Shown in pieces: positions 9,379 to 17,954 of a stretch of 64,000 bases of DNA (positions are counted from its first letter, which is position 1; each line of letters begins with the position of its first letter). The notes under the pieces are model-generated. The model was not told the DNA's origin, did not search any database, and saw only the letters and a list, made by a program, of their open reading frames with translations. Both the position numbers and the translations under genes were made by a program. The stretch is from Roseateles aquatilis (GTDB lineage: Bacteria; Pseudomonadota; Gammaproteobacteria; Burkholderiales; Burkholderiaceae_C). The stretch lies in NCBI RefSeq assembly GCF_002205645.1, contig NZ_NIOF01000003.1, positions 470,158-534,157 of the forward strand. Direction: 5' to 3'.

Positions 9379-9555
9379 ATGGGCGCAATCGACCTGAACA
9401 CGCTGCGGTCCGCGGTGACCTTGCTGTCACTGCTGGTGTTCCTCGGCATCGTCGTCTGGGCCTATGCCCGGCGCAATCGTGAACGTTTTGAAGACCTGGG
9501 CGCGCTGCCGTTGATGGACGAGCCGGCGACACCCGAAGGAGCTCGCCATGAGTGA
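9379..9555 (+). CDS. ccoQ: Cbb3-type oxidase small subunit CcoQ
   Basis: This 58-residue single-span protein has a membrane helix at about residues 10-30, followed by basic residues and a short acidic tail. CcoQ stabilises the cbb3 complex. The ATG at 9379 follows ccoO by 11 bases, and its end overlaps the ccoP start by eight bases. It is identified by position and topology together with the VWAYARRNRERFEDLGALPL pattern. Confidence 0.92.
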   Translation: MGAIDLNTLRSAVTLLSLLVFLGIVVWAYARRNRERFEDLGALPLMDEPATPEGARHE

Positions 9556-10522
9556 TTTCGTATCGAACGGCTGGTCGCTGTTCGTGGCCGCGGCAACGGT
9601 GCTCGGCCTCCTGCTGTGCCTGGTGCTGCTCATCGTGGCGAGCCGGCGCAAGGTCATGGCCGCGGACAACTCGACCGGCCACGTCTGGGACGAGGACATC
9701 CGCGAGCTCAACAACCCGCTGCCGCGCTGGTGGATGGTGTTGTTCGTGCTGACCGTGGTGTTCGCCGGCATCTATCTGGCGCTCTATCCGGGCCTGGGCA
9801 ACTACGGTGGGACGCTGAAGTGGTCAAGCGTCGAGCAGCATCAGGCCGAACAGGCCGAGGCACGCGAGGCGATGCATGCGATCTACGCGAAGTTCGACGG
9901 ACAAGCGGTCGAATCGCTGGCTCGCGACCCTCAGGCGATGGGCATCGGCGAGCGCCTGTTCGCCAACAACTGCGCCACCTGCCATGGCTCGGACGCCAAG
10001 GGATCGAAGGGCTTCCCCAACCTGACCGACAACGACTGGCTCTATGGCGGCAGCTTCGAGACGATCATCGAGACCATCACGCAAGGGCGCCAGGGCACCA
10101 TGCCGCCGATGGCGGCGGCGGTCGGCGGCAGTGAGGACGTGCGCAACGTGGCGCATTACGTGCTGAGCCTGTCGGGCAGCCCGCACAACTCGGTGGCGGC
10201 GGCGCTGGGCAAGTCCAAGTTCAGCGCTTGCGCCGCCTGCCACGGCATGGACGGCAAGGGCAACCAGGCCCTGGGCGCGCCGAACCTGACCGACAAGATC
10301 TGGCTGCACGGATGGGGCGAGGCCGCGGTGATCGCGATGATCAACAACGGCAAGCACAGCGTCATGCCCGAGCACGGGTCGCGCTTGAACCCCGAGCAGA
10401 TCCGCGTGCTGGCCGCGTATGTCTGGGGCCTGTCGCACGGCCCGAGTCCGATCGCGCAGGCGGCCGCGCCCACGACCGCGGTGTTGTCGGCGCCCGGCCC
10501 TGCCGGCCCGCGCAGGCAGTGA
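9548..10522 (+). CDS. ccoP: Cytochrome c oxidase, cbb3-type, subunit III (dihaem)
   Basis: CcoP is the dihaem cytochrome c subunit that takes electrons from soluble or membrane cytochromes. The 324 residues show two N-terminal membrane segments (about 11-33 and 61-81) joined by the conserved VWDEDIRELNNPLPRWW. Two haem motifs follow: C142-ATC-H146 and C228-AAC-H232. Axial methionines are likely in GTMPPMAA and HSVMPEHG. The last 30 residues are Ala/Pro-rich and low in complexity. It is translationally coupled to ccoQ and followed by ccoG. Confidence 0.97.
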   Translation: MSDFVSNGWSLFVAAATVLGLLLCLVLLIVASRRKVMAADNSTGHVWDEDIRELNNPLPRWWMVLFVLTVVFAGIYLALYPGLGNYGGTLKWSSVEQHQAEQAEAREAMHAIYAKFDGQAVESLARDPQAMGIGERLFANNCATCHGSDAKGSKGFPNLTDNDWLYGGSFETIIETITQGRQGTMPPMAAAVGGSEDVRNVAHYVLSLSGSPHNSVAAALGKSKFSACAACHGMDGKGNQALGAPNLTDKIWLHGWGEAAVIAMINNGKHSVMPEHGSRLNPEQIRVLAAYVWGLSHGPSPIAQAAAPTTAVLSAPGPAGPRRQ

Positions 10523-10535
10523 TCGGGAGCGCGCG

Positions 10536-12062
10536 ATGAGCGTCGGCAAGACGATCCCCATCAAACCGGCCTCGCTGGCGGGCGGCCCCGACCGCGCCCG
10601 GCCTCGGCCGGCCGATGGTGTCAGCGCCGAAGCGGTGACGGCGGCGCCGACCGCGCCGCGCATGGTCTCCCTCTATGAAGCCGAAGCGAAGATCTATCCG
10701 CGCGCCGTCCATGGCTGGTACGCGGTGTGGCGATGGCTGCTGGTGTGGGCGACGCAGCTGCTGTTCTACGGTCTGCCCTGGTTGACCTGGAATGGACGGC
10801 AGGCCGTGCTGTTCGATCTCGACGCGCGCCGCTTCCTGATCTTCGACCTGATCCTGTATCCGCAGGACTTCATCTATCTGACCGCGCTGCTGGTGGTGTC
10901 GGCTTTCGGGCTGTTCTTCTTCACCGCGGTGGCGGGGCGACTGTGGTGTGGCTACGCCTGTCCGCAGACGGTCTACACCGAGATCTTCCTGTGGATCGAG
11001 CGCCACGTCGAAGGCGACCGCGCCGCGCGCATCCGCCTCGATCGCGCGGGCTGGGGTGCAGGCAAGCTGATGCGCAAGGGCGGCAAGCATGCGGCCTGGC
11101 TGGTGGTGTCGCTGTGGACCGGCTTCACCTTCGTCGGCTACTTCGAGCCGATCCGCGCGCTGGGCGCCAGCGCCGTGCAAGGCGCGCTCAGCGGTTGGGA
11201 GAGCTTCTGGGTCCTGTTCTACGGCTTCGCGACCTATGGCAACGCCGGGTATCTGCGCGAGCAGGTCTGCAAGTACATGTGCCCGTATGCGCGTTTCCAG
11301 AGCGCGATGTTCGACAAGGACACGCTGATCATCAGCTACGACGCTGCGCGTGGCGATCCGCGGGGGCCTCGGTCGAAGAAGGTGGATCCCGCGGCCGCCG
11401 GATTGGGGTCGTGCGTCGATTGCGCCCAATGCGTGCACGTCTGCCCGACCGGTATCGACATCCGTGGGGGACTGCAGTACGAATGCATCGGCTGTGCCGC
11501 CTGCATCGACGTCTGCAACGACGTCATGGACAAGTTCGGCTACGACCGGGGGCTGATCCGCTACGCGACGCAGAACGGCATCGACAAGCGGTGGACGGCC
11601 GCGCAGCAGTGGCGGCGGGTATTCAGGCCGCGGGTGCTGGTCTACGGTGCGATCCTGCTGCTCGTGTCCGGCACGTTGGTCGCGAGCCTGGCGCTGCGCC
11701 TGCCGTTCAAGGTCGATGTGGTGCGGGACCGCGCGACGCTGGCACGGCAGGTCGAGGATGGCGCCATCGAGAACCTCTATCGGCTGCAGCTGATGAATGC
11801 CGCGGAATCGACGCAGCGCTTCGACCTGGCGGTGCAGGGCATCGACGGGCTGGCGGTGGTCTCGCCCACCGGCCCGTTGACGCTGGCGCCCGCGGAGGCG
11901 CGCTGGATCACGGTGTCGCTGCGGCTGCCGTTCGAGGCGGCGCAAGGGCTCGGCGGCGGGGTGCATCCGATGCACTTCCTGATTCGACGCATCGGCGATG
12001 TCGATGAAGGCGTGGCCGATCGTGAATTGCTGGAGAAATCGACGTTCGTCGTGCCGCGCTGA
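10536..12062 (+). CDS. ccoG: Cbb3 oxidase accessory iron-sulfur protein CcoG
   Basis: CcoG is a membrane ferredoxin-like protein that reduces copper during assembly of cbb3 oxidase. Of 508 residues, the membrane part carries CGYACPQTVYTE and CKYMCPYARFQ. It is followed by two ferredoxin-type clusters in SCVDCAQCVHVCP and ECIGCAACIDVCN. After a further membrane helix comes a C-terminal Ig-like domain of the FixG type. The ATG at 10536 lies 13 bases after ccoP and has GGGAG upstream; an open frame extends further back into ccoP but has no role. Confidence 0.95.
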   Translation: MSVGKTIPIKPASLAGGPDRARPRPADGVSAEAVTAAPTAPRMVSLYEAEAKIYPRAVHGWYAVWRWLLVWATQLLFYGLPWLTWNGRQAVLFDLDARRFLIFDLILYPQDFIYLTALLVVSAFGLFFFTAVAGRLWCGYACPQTVYTEIFLWIERHVEGDRAARIRLDRAGWGAGKLMRKGGKHAAWLVVSLWTGFTFVGYFEPIRALGASAVQGALSGWESFWVLFYGFATYGNAGYLREQVCKYMCPYARFQSAMFDKDTLIISYDAARGDPRGPRSKKVDPAAAGLGSCVDCAQCVHVCPTGIDIRGGLQYECIGCAACIDVCNDVMDKFGYDRGLIRYATQNGIDKRWTAAQQWRRVFRPRVLVYGAILLLVSGTLVASLALRLPFKVDVVRDRATLARQVEDGAIENLYRLQLMNAAESTQRFDLAVQGIDGLAVVSPTGPLTLAPAEARWITVSLRLPFEAAQGLGGGVHPMHFLIRRIGDVDEGVADRELLEKSTFVVPR

Positions 12063-12095
12063 GCGCGAGCTCACCCTGGCGAGAAAGGAAGGAAC

Positions 12096-12389
12096 ATGAA
12101 CACCGTGACAACTCGTGTCCCCGGCGCGGATCTCCCGTCCAGCGGGCCGTGGTGGCGGCATCCGATGATGTGGCTGGTGGTCGGCGGTCCGGCGATCGTG
12201 GTGGTGGCCAGCATCGCCACGCTGACGCTGGCCGTGACCTACCCGGATCCTGTCGTCCAGCATCAGGCCAACAGCGAGCAGGGCCGCGCCGCGGAGGATT
12301 CAACCGAGACCGTTCGGCCGCCGCCGGCGGCGCTGGAGCCGGCGATGAAGGCGCGCAACCACGCGGCCACTGGCGGGCAGGTCAACTGA
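12096..12389 (+). CDS. Short FixH-like membrane protein
   Basis: This 97-residue protein has one membrane helix (about residues 25-48) after a conserved PWWRHPMMWLVVGGPAIVVVA segment and before TYPDPVV. This is the N-terminal pattern of FixH/CcoH, a cbb3 assembly factor. It has AAGGAAGG before the ATG and lies 33 bases after ccoG, so it belongs to the same operon. It is much shorter than classical FixH (about 150-170 residues): the large periplasmic domain is missing and the C-terminus is a low-complexity tail. Confidence 0.75.
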   Translation: MNTVTTRVPGADLPSSGPWWRHPMMWLVVGGPAIVVVASIATLTLAVTYPDPVVQHQANSEQGRAAEDSTETVRPPPAALEPAMKARNHAATGGQVN

Positions 12390-12419
12390 ACGAAGAGGCG
12401 GGCGGTGATCCGCGCGTCG

Positions 12420-13166
12420 TCATGCCGCCTGGCGGATCACCTGCAGCAGCATGCGCGGCTTGAGCACGCGGACCTCCCGCGCCTTGACCTCCAGGAGGCC
12501 GTCGTCCTGCAGCCGGGAGAAGGTGCGGCTGACCGTCTCCAGCGTCAGGCCGAGATAGCTGCCGATCTCCTCGCGCGTCATGCGCAGCACCACGCTCGAC
12601 GACGAGAAGCCGCGCGCCCGCAGGCGTCGCATCAGGTTGATCAGGAAGGCGACGACGCGTTCCTCCGCGCGCATCGTGCCGAGCATCAGCATGACGCCCT
12701 GGTCGCGGACGATCTCGCGGCTCATCAGGCGATGGAACTGGTGCTGCAGCCGTTCGAAGTCGCGGGAGAGACCCTCCAGTCGCTCGTACGGCACCACGCA
12801 GACTTGCGAATCTTCCAGCGCCACCGCCTGGCAGGTGTGCACGCCGTCGACGATGCCGTCCAGCCCGAGCAGCTCGCCGGCCATCTGGAAGCCGGTGACC
12901 TGGTCGCGACCATCCTCGGCGCAGGCCGAGGTCTTGAAGAAGCCGGTGCGCACCACGTGGATCGCCTCGAATGCATCTCCGGCGGAGAACAGCGCGGTGT
13001 TGCGCGGCACCAGCCGTCGGGCCTTGACCATGCGCTCAAGTTGTTCGATGTCGATCGGCGGCAGGCCCATCGGCAGGCAGAGTTGTCGGATGCCGCAAGT
13101 CGAGCAGGCGACCTTGAACGGCTCGTGCCGAGGGGGGAGGAGTGGGGGGATCGTCGTTCTCGCCAT
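12420..13166 (-). CDS. fnr: Oxygen-sensing transcriptional regulator FNR
   Basis: FNR is a global activator and repressor that binds DNA only when it carries an oxygen-labile [4Fe-4S] cluster. The 248 residues hold three N-terminal cysteines, C21, C24 and C30, and a central cysteine, C112, matching the four cluster ligands of E. coli FNR. A cyclic-nucleotide-like beta barrel, a long dimer helix and a C-terminal winged helix follow. The recognition helix reads GLTLETVSRTFSRLQ, keeping the E..SR residues that read TTGAT half sites. It is convergent with the cco genes and divergent from hemN, and candidate FNR boxes lie upstream of both. Confidence 0.95.
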   Translation of the reverse strand: MARTTIPPLLPPRHEPFKVACSTCGIRQLCLPMGLPPIDIEQLERMVKARRLVPRNTALFSAGDAFEAIHVVRTGFFKTSACAEDGRDQVTGFQMAGELLGLDGIVDGVHTCQAVALEDSQVCVVPYERLEGLSRDFERLQHQFHRLMSREIVRDQGVMLMLGTMRAEERVVAFLINLMRRLRARGFSSSSVVLRMTREEIGSYLGLTLETVSRTFSRLQDDGLLEVKAREVRVLKPRMLLQVIRQAA

Positions 13167-13289
13167 GGAGTCGGGCGGGGCTCGCGCGGGACGTGGGGGA
13201 TCGGTCGGGTCGAGTCGGGGGATCCACGCAAGAGGCGGACGACTCGGACGGGAAGCGGCAAATTTTTTGTCGACCGACCGCTGTCCACA

Positions 13290-13303
13290 ATGACATCAAT
13301 CAA
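13290..13303. promoter_or_regulatory. Candidate FNR box in the fnr-hemN divergent region
   Basis: ATGACATCAATCAA has one perfect half site (ATCAA) and one degenerate half site (ATGAC) at the correct 4-base spacing. It lies 27 bases before the preferred hemN ATG and 124 bases before fnr. Centring it at -41.5 for fnr puts the -10 slot in an A/T-rich run (13261-13267). The box could therefore act on fnr itself, on hemN, or on both. Confidence 0.5.
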
Positions 13304-13329
13304 TGACCAGTTGCCATCAAAGGGTCAGG

Positions 13330-14775
13330 ATGACGGCCATGAGATCTGACCCGACCGTGTGGGACTGCAGCATCCCCGATGACGACCTGCTGCGTCGGTT
13401 TGATGTCGCGGGGCCGCGCTACACGTCCTACCCGACCGCGGACCGCTTCCATGAGGGCGTCGATGGCGACCGTCACGGCCAGGCGCTGGCGCTGCGCGCG
13501 TTCGGCCCGGCCGCGACGCAGCCGGCCTCGGTGTACGTGCACATCCCCTTCTGCGAATCGGTCTGCTACTACTGCGCTTGCAACAAGGTGGTGACGCGTC
13601 ACCATGAACGGGCGGCGGAGTACCTCGACGCGCTGGAGATCGAGATGGAGCGGGTGCGCGAGCGGCTGGGCGAACGCCCGGCGGTGTCGCAGTTGCACCT
13701 GGGCGGTGGCACGCCGACCTTCCTGAGCGATCGCGAGCTGGCGCGGCTGACGGCGCTGCTGCATCGCCATTTCCAGGTTGCCGAGAACGCGGAGATCTCG
13801 ATCGAGGTGGATCCGCGCACCATCGACATGACGCGCCTGCGCCATCTGCGCATGCTCGGCTTCAACCGGCTCAGCTACGGCGTGCAGGACGTCGATCCCG
13901 ACGTGCAGCGCGCGGTGCATCGCGAGCAGAGCGTGGAGAGCATCGCCGCGTTGATGGACGCCGCGCGGGAACTCGGTTTCCGTTCGATCAACGTCGACCT
14001 GATCTACGGCCTGCCGTTGCAGACGCCGGCGTCGTTCGCGCGCACGATCGAGCAGGTCGCCGCGTTGCGGCCCGACCGTGTCGCCCTCTATGGCTACGCG
14101 CACCTGCCGCATCGCTTCAAGCCGCAGCGGCGCATCGAGGCCTCCGCGCTGCCGGCGGCCGGAGACAAGCTGCGCATGCTGTCCGGCGCCATCGCCGGCT
14201 TCCTGTCACGTGGCTACAGCTACATCGGCATGGACCATTTCGCGCTCGCCGACGACCCGCTGGCGGTGGCGAAACGGGAGGGGCGGCTGCATCGGAACTT
14301 TCAGGGCTACAGCACGCAGCCGGACTGCGACCTGATCGCGCTGGGCGTCTCGGCGATCTCCAAGGTGGGCGCGCATTTCGCGCAGAACGCGAAGACGCTG
14401 CCGGACTATTACGCCGCGTTGCGCGAGGGCCGACTGCCGGTCGAACGTGGCCTGGCGCTGAACCAGGACGACCTGGTGCGGCGCGATGTGATCATGGCGT
14501 TGATGTGCCAGGGCCGTCTCGCGTTCGAGCCGATCGAGCGCTCGCACGGCATCTCGGTGCCGGACTATTTCGGACCCGAGCTGGCGCGGCTGCGGCGCAT
14601 GGAGGCCGACGGCCTGGTGACCGTCGAGCCCGGCGCGGTGCAGGTCACGCCGATGGGATGGTTCTTCGTACGCGCGGTCGCGATGGCCTTCGACCGCTAC
14701 CTCGGATCGGATCGCGCGCCAGCGACGCGCGATGGTCCGGTGCAAGCGCCGGTGCGTTTCTCGCGCATCCTCTGA
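13330..14775 (+). CDS. hemN: Oxygen-independent coproporphyrinogen III oxidase
   Basis: HemN is a cytoplasmic radical SAM enzyme that decarboxylates coproporphyrinogen III without oxygen, keeping haem synthesis running when cbb3 oxidase is used. The start at 13330 gives 481 residues. The sequence DVAGPRYTSYPTADRFHE near the N-terminus and the radical SAM motif C75-ESV-C79-YY-C82 are family hallmarks, with NKVVTRH after it and GGGTPTFL (SAM-binding) downstream. An earlier ATG at 13303 would add nine residues but overlaps the candidate FNR box. It is next to fnr, and the membrane protein at 14790 follows it by 14 bases. Confidence 0.95.
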   Translation: MTAMRSDPTVWDCSIPDDDLLRRFDVAGPRYTSYPTADRFHEGVDGDRHGQALALRAFGPAATQPASVYVHIPFCESVCYYCACNKVVTRHHERAAEYLDALEIEMERVRERLGERPAVSQLHLGGGTPTFLSDRELARLTALLHRHFQVAENAEISIEVDPRTIDMTRLRHLRMLGFNRLSYGVQDVDPDVQRAVHREQSVESIAALMDAARELGFRSINVDLIYGLPLQTPASFARTIEQVAALRPDRVALYGYAHLPHRFKPQRRIEASALPAAGDKLRMLSGAIAGFLSRGYSYIGMDHFALADDPLAVAKREGRLHRNFQGYSTQPDCDLIALGVSAISKVGAHFAQNAKTLPDYYAALREGRLPVERGLALNQDDLVRRDVIMALMCQGRLAFEPIERSHGISVPDYFGPELARLRRMEADGLVTVEPGAVQVTPMGWFFVRAVAMAFDRYLGSDRAPATRDGPVQAPVRFSRIL

Positions 14776-14789
14776 TCGCCGAGGGTCAG

Positions 14790-15533
14790 ATGCTTGCTGT
14801 CGCGCTAGCCGGATCGGCGTTCCTGATGGGGGCGGCGGGCAGCCTGCATTGCGCGGCCATGTGCGCGGCGCCATGCGCGGCCGTGTCCGGCGCGAGCCGT
14901 GCCGGCGTCGCGGCGTTCCAGATGGGTCGCCTGATCGGTTATGGCGCGGGCGGCGGGGCCGTCGCGATGAGCGTCGGCGGCCTGTTGCGCTGGGAGGCTG
15001 CCGCGGGTTGGCTGCGGCCCCTGTGGCTCGCGCTTCATCTGGCGATGCTGGCGATGGGGCTCTACCTGATGTGGCGTGCCGAGCAGCCGAGGTGGTTCAC
15101 CCGATGGTGGGCGGCGCGCACGACGATCTGGAATCGGGCGCCCGCGGCGGCGTTGAGCGGCGGCGGCACGGCGTGGTCGGTGCCGACCCGATCGGCTGGA
15201 GCCGGGATCGCCGGCCTGGCATGGCTGGCATGGCCTTGCGGGTTGCTGCAGTCCGCGCTGATGGTGGCCGCGCTCGCCGACGGACCCTGGCAGGGCGCGG
15301 CGGTGATGGCCGCGTTCGGGCTCGGATCGGCGCCCGGCTTGCTCGCCGGACCGTGGTTGCTGGGGCGACTCGGCCAGGCAGGCAGGCCGGTCCGGCCTGG
15401 GGTCGGGGAAGGGGCGCGTGGTGGTCGCGGACTGCGGTGGGCGACCCGTCTGTCCGGGGCCTTGCTGACTGCGGGCGCGGCGTGGGCGCTGGGTCACGGC
15501 CTGTGGGCGCAGGTCCGCGCGTACTGCGGCTGA
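14790..15533 (+). CDS. DsbD_2/TauE-SafE-like membrane protein
   Basis: This 247-residue protein has about six membrane helices and starts with GSAFLMGAAGSLHCAAMCAAPCAAVSG. The GxxHCxxMC motif near the N-terminus is typical of the DsbD_2 / sulfite-exporter TauE-SafE-like group often found beside cbb3 and hemN genes. The invariant cysteines and histidine suggest metal or thiol chemistry at the membrane, perhaps copper handling, but the substrate is not known. The start at 14790 has GAGGG upstream, and the frame is open further back inside hemN. Together with hemN it forms a likely two-gene transcript. Confidence 0.8.
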   Translation: MLAVALAGSAFLMGAAGSLHCAAMCAAPCAAVSGASRAGVAAFQMGRLIGYGAGGGAVAMSVGGLLRWEAAAGWLRPLWLALHLAMLAMGLYLMWRAEQPRWFTRWWAARTTIWNRAPAAALSGGGTAWSVPTRSAGAGIAGLAWLAWPCGLLQSALMVAALADGPWQGAAVMAAFGLGSAPGLLAGPWLLGRLGQAGRPVRPGVGEGARGGRGLRWATRLSGALLTAGAAWALGHGLWAQVRAYCG

Positions 15534-15641
15534 CGCAGGCAGGGGATTGGTCCCGGTATCAGCCGGTTGAAAGTTTCGCTGTCATAGAATCGGCGCTTCC
15601 GGTTTTACCCACCCACCCACGCGCTTCGCGGAGACAACTCC

Positions 15642-16895
15642 ATGTACCAGCACATCAAGGTGCCCGAGGGCGGGCAGAAGATCACGGTCAACGCCGACTT
15701 CTCGCTCAACGTTCCCAACAACCCCATCATCCCGTACATCGAGGGTGACGGCACCGGCTTCGACATCACCCCGGTGATGATCAAGGTGGTGGACGCGGCC
15801 GTGGCGAAGGCCTACGGCGGCTCGAAGAAGATCCACTGGATGGAGATCTACGCCGGCGAGAAGTCGACGAAGGTCTACGGCCCCGATGTCTGGCTGCCCG
15901 AGGAAACGCTGCAGGTCCTGCGCGACTACGTCGTGTCGATCAAGGGCCCGCTGACGACGCCGGTCGGTGGCGGCATCCGCTCGCTGAACGTCGCGCTGCG
16001 CCAGGAACTGGACCTGTACGTCTGCCTGCGCCCGGTGCGCTACTTCAAGGGCGTGCCCTCGCCCGTGAAGGAACCCGAGAAGACCGACATGGTCATCTTC
16101 CGCGAGAACTCGGAAGACATCTACGCCGGCATCGAGTTCGAAGCCCAGAGCGACAAGGCCAAGAAGCTGATCAAGTTCCTGCAAGAGGAATTCGGCGTCA
16201 AGAAGATCCGCTTCCCGGAAACCTCGGGCATCGGCGTCAAGCCGGTCTCCAAGGAAGGCACCGAGCGTCTGGTCCGCAAGGCCATCCAGTACGCGATCGA
16301 CAATGACAAGCCCAGCGTGACGATCGTTCACAAGGGCAACATCATGAAGTTCACCGAAGGCGGCTTCCGCGACTGGGCCTATGCCCTGGCGCAAACCGAG
16401 TTCGGCGCCGAGCTGATCGACGGCGGCCCGTGGTGCAAGTTCAAGAACCCGAAGACCGGCAAGGACATCGTGGTCAAGGACAGCATCGCCGATGCGTTCC
16501 TGCAGCAGATCCTGCTGCGCCCGGCCGAGTACTCGGTGGTGGCGACGCTGAACCTGAACGGTGACTACATCTCCGACGCGCTGGCCGCGCAGGTCGGCGG
16601 CATCGGCATCGCCCCGGGCGCGAACCTGAGCGACTCCGTCGCGATGTTCGAAGCCACCCATGGCACGGCGCCGAAGTACGCCGGCAAGGACTACGTGAAC
16701 CCCGGTTCCGAGATCCTGTCCGCCGAAATGATGCTGCGCCACATGGGCTGGACCGAGGCGGCCGACCTGGTCATTTCCTCGATCGAGAAGTCCATCCTGT
16801 CGAAGAAGGTCACGTACGACTTCGCCCGTCTGCTGGACGGCGCGACGCAAGTGTCGTGCTCCGGTTTCGGCCAGGTCATGATCGACAACATGTGA
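15642..16895 (+). CDS. icd: Isocitrate dehydrogenase [NADP]
   Basis: This citric-acid-cycle enzyme oxidises isocitrate to 2-oxoglutarate with NADP. The 417 residues match the E. coli enzyme length. The substrate-binding, phosphorylation-site region [25 protein letters not shown] is intact, as are the metal and substrate region ([15 protein letters not shown]) and the coenzyme region ([23 protein letters not shown]). Codon choice is strongly biased towards the major codons, as expected for a highly expressed gene. It stands alone, with a strong terminator 37 bases after the stop. Confidence 0.97.
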   Translation: MYQHIKVPEGGQKITVNADFSLNVPNNPIIPYIEGDGTGFDITPVMIKVVDAAVAKAYGGSKKIHWMEIYAGEKSTKVYGPDVWLPEETLQVLRDYVVSIKGPLTTPVGGGIRSLNVALRQELDLYVCLRPVRYFKGVPSPVKEPEKTDMVIFRENSEDIYAGIEFEAQSDKAKKLIKFLQEEFGVKKIRFPETSGIGVKPVSKEGTERLVRKAIQYAIDNDKPSVTIVHKGNIMKFTEGGFRDWAYALAQTEFGAELIDGGPWCKFKNPKTGKDIVVKDSIADAFLQQILLRPAEYSVVATLNLNGDYISDALAAQVGGIGIAPGANLSDSVAMFEATHGTAPKYAGKDYVNPGSEILSAEMMLRHMGWTEAADLVISSIEKSILSKKVTYDFARLLDGATQVSCSGFGQVMIDNM

Positions 16896-16931
16896 TCGTG
16901 CGCCGGCGGAGGATGCCGGCTCTCGACACCG

Positions 16932-16966
16932 AAACCCCGGCGCGACCCGCCGGGGTTTTTCTTTTT
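16932..16966 (+). terminator. Rho-independent terminator of icd
   Basis: An 11-bp inverted repeat (16932-16942 with 16948-16958) with a five-base loop is followed by TTCTTTTT. Confidence 0.9.
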
Positions 16967-16993
16967 GCGCCAGGCCGAGGCGGCGGCGCCAAT

Positions 16994-17020
16994 GCAAAAG
17001 GCCCGCGCGCGGCGGGCCTT
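16994..17020 (-). terminator. Terminator of the cold-shock gene
   Basis: An inverted repeat with arms 16998-17006 and 17012-17020 reads on the minus strand as a GC-rich stem followed by TTTTGC. It lies 31 bases after the stop of the cold-shock gene. Confidence 0.75.
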
Positions 17021-17050
17021 CGAGGAAGAGGCTGTCGCCGGATCAGCCGA

Positions 17051-17335
17051 TCAGGCCGCCGCCTGCTGGCCGACGTGGGTGTCCGCCATCAGCGGGATAC
17101 CCACCACCGGCGTGTCGAGGCCATCGCCGTCCTCGATCGGGCGGATGTTCTGAGCCAGTTGACCCTTGGGGCCTTGCACCAGCTCGTAGCTCACCTTGCC
17201 GCCCTGCTTGAGCGTCCGGAAGCCTTCCATCTGAATGGCCGAGAAGTGCGCGAAAACGTCGCCCCCGCCCTGTTCGGGTTCAATAAAGCCAAACCCCTTG
17301 GCATCGTTGAACCACTTGACCGTGCCTGTTGCCAT
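17051..17335 (-). CDS. Cold-shock domain protein with C-terminal extension
   Basis: This small RNA/DNA-binding protein acts as an RNA chaperone. Residues 1-68 are a standard cold-shock domain: [26 protein letters not shown] contains both RNP-like motifs (KGFGFI and DVFAHF). Residues 69-94 form an extra acidic to alanine-rich tail (ending GQQAAA) not found in the usual 67-70 residue CspA. The ATG at 17335 has GGAGAAGAA in front, and the longer open frame from 17365 is rejected. Other members of the family carry extra domains; this tail is short and of unknown role. Confidence 0.93.
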   Translation of the reverse strand: MATGTVKWFNDAKGFGFIEPEQGGGDVFAHFSAIQMEGFRTLKQGGKVSYELVQGPKGQLAQNIRPIEDGDGLDTPVVGIPLMADTHVGQQAAA

Positions 17336-17588
17336 TTCTTCTCCATCCCGGTGTCTTTGTCGCACCGGGTCGGATTCTCAAATCCGTGTCAAGGCAGTGT
17401 CAATTCAGGAACTCCCCGGGGTAGGCGGTTCCGGAGGTGCCAAACTTGGGCCGACGGCGCGCGAAATCGCAGTAATCTGGCGTGGTCGCGACCAGCATCC
17501 TTCGTTGTGCGGGTGTCAGTCGCAAGTCGCTTGATTGCCGTAGGCCTGTCCCCATGTGGGGAGGTCCCGCTGTTTATAGAATCGGTTC

Positions 17589-17954
17589 ATGCCCTTGTTT
17601 GCCCAACAGCCCCCTCCAGCGGGCCCCCCCGGCGGGCAGCCGCCGGCTCCGGACGATGGTGGGAACTCCACCACGCTGGAGCGACTCGCTCAGAAGACGG
17701 AGCCTCCGCGCCTTTACCAAGTGCTGATGCTCAACGACGACTTCACCCCGATGGAGTTTGTGGTGATGGTCTTGCAGGAGTATTTCCGCCATGACCTGGA
17801 TACGGCCACCCAGATCATGTTGAAGATTCATCACGATGGTCGCGGCGTCTGCGGTGTTTTCACCAGGGACGTGGCGGCTACCAAGGTCGAAATGGTGCTG
17901 GCGGCCGCGAGGCGCGCCGGCCATCCCCTGCAGTGCATTATGGAGGCCGCATGA
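17589..17954 (+). CDS. clpS: ATP-dependent Clp protease adaptor ClpS
   Basis: ClpS binds N-degron substrates and delivers them to ClpAP. The 121 residues have a disordered Pro/Gly-rich N-terminus (about 1-38) and the conserved core [23 protein letters not shown]. The core holds the ND.TPMEFV substrate-pocket residues, and the ClpA-contact segment ends in [17 protein letters not shown]. Its stop overlaps the clpA start (ATGA), the standard clpS-clpA arrangement. A -10-like TTTATAGAAT lies about 16 bases upstream of the ATG, so the leader is short. Confidence 0.96.
   Translation: MPLFAQQPPPAGPPGGQPPAPDDGGNSTTLERLAQKTEPPRLYQVLMLNDDFTPMEFVVMVLQEYFRHDLDTATQIMLKIHHDGRGVCGVFTRDVAATKVEMVLAAARRAGHPLQCIMEAA

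Noticed and set aside
12404..12441. Inverted repeat GGTGATCCGC / GCGGATCACC at the end of fnr
   Set aside because: An 18-base loop, no T run and overlap with fnr codons make a terminator unlikely; it may be a weak bidirectional structure between convergent genes.
13311..13320. TTGCCATCAA as a second FNR half-site pair near hemN
   Set aside because: The half sites are adjacent without the required four-base spacer, and it lies only 10 bases before the ATG.
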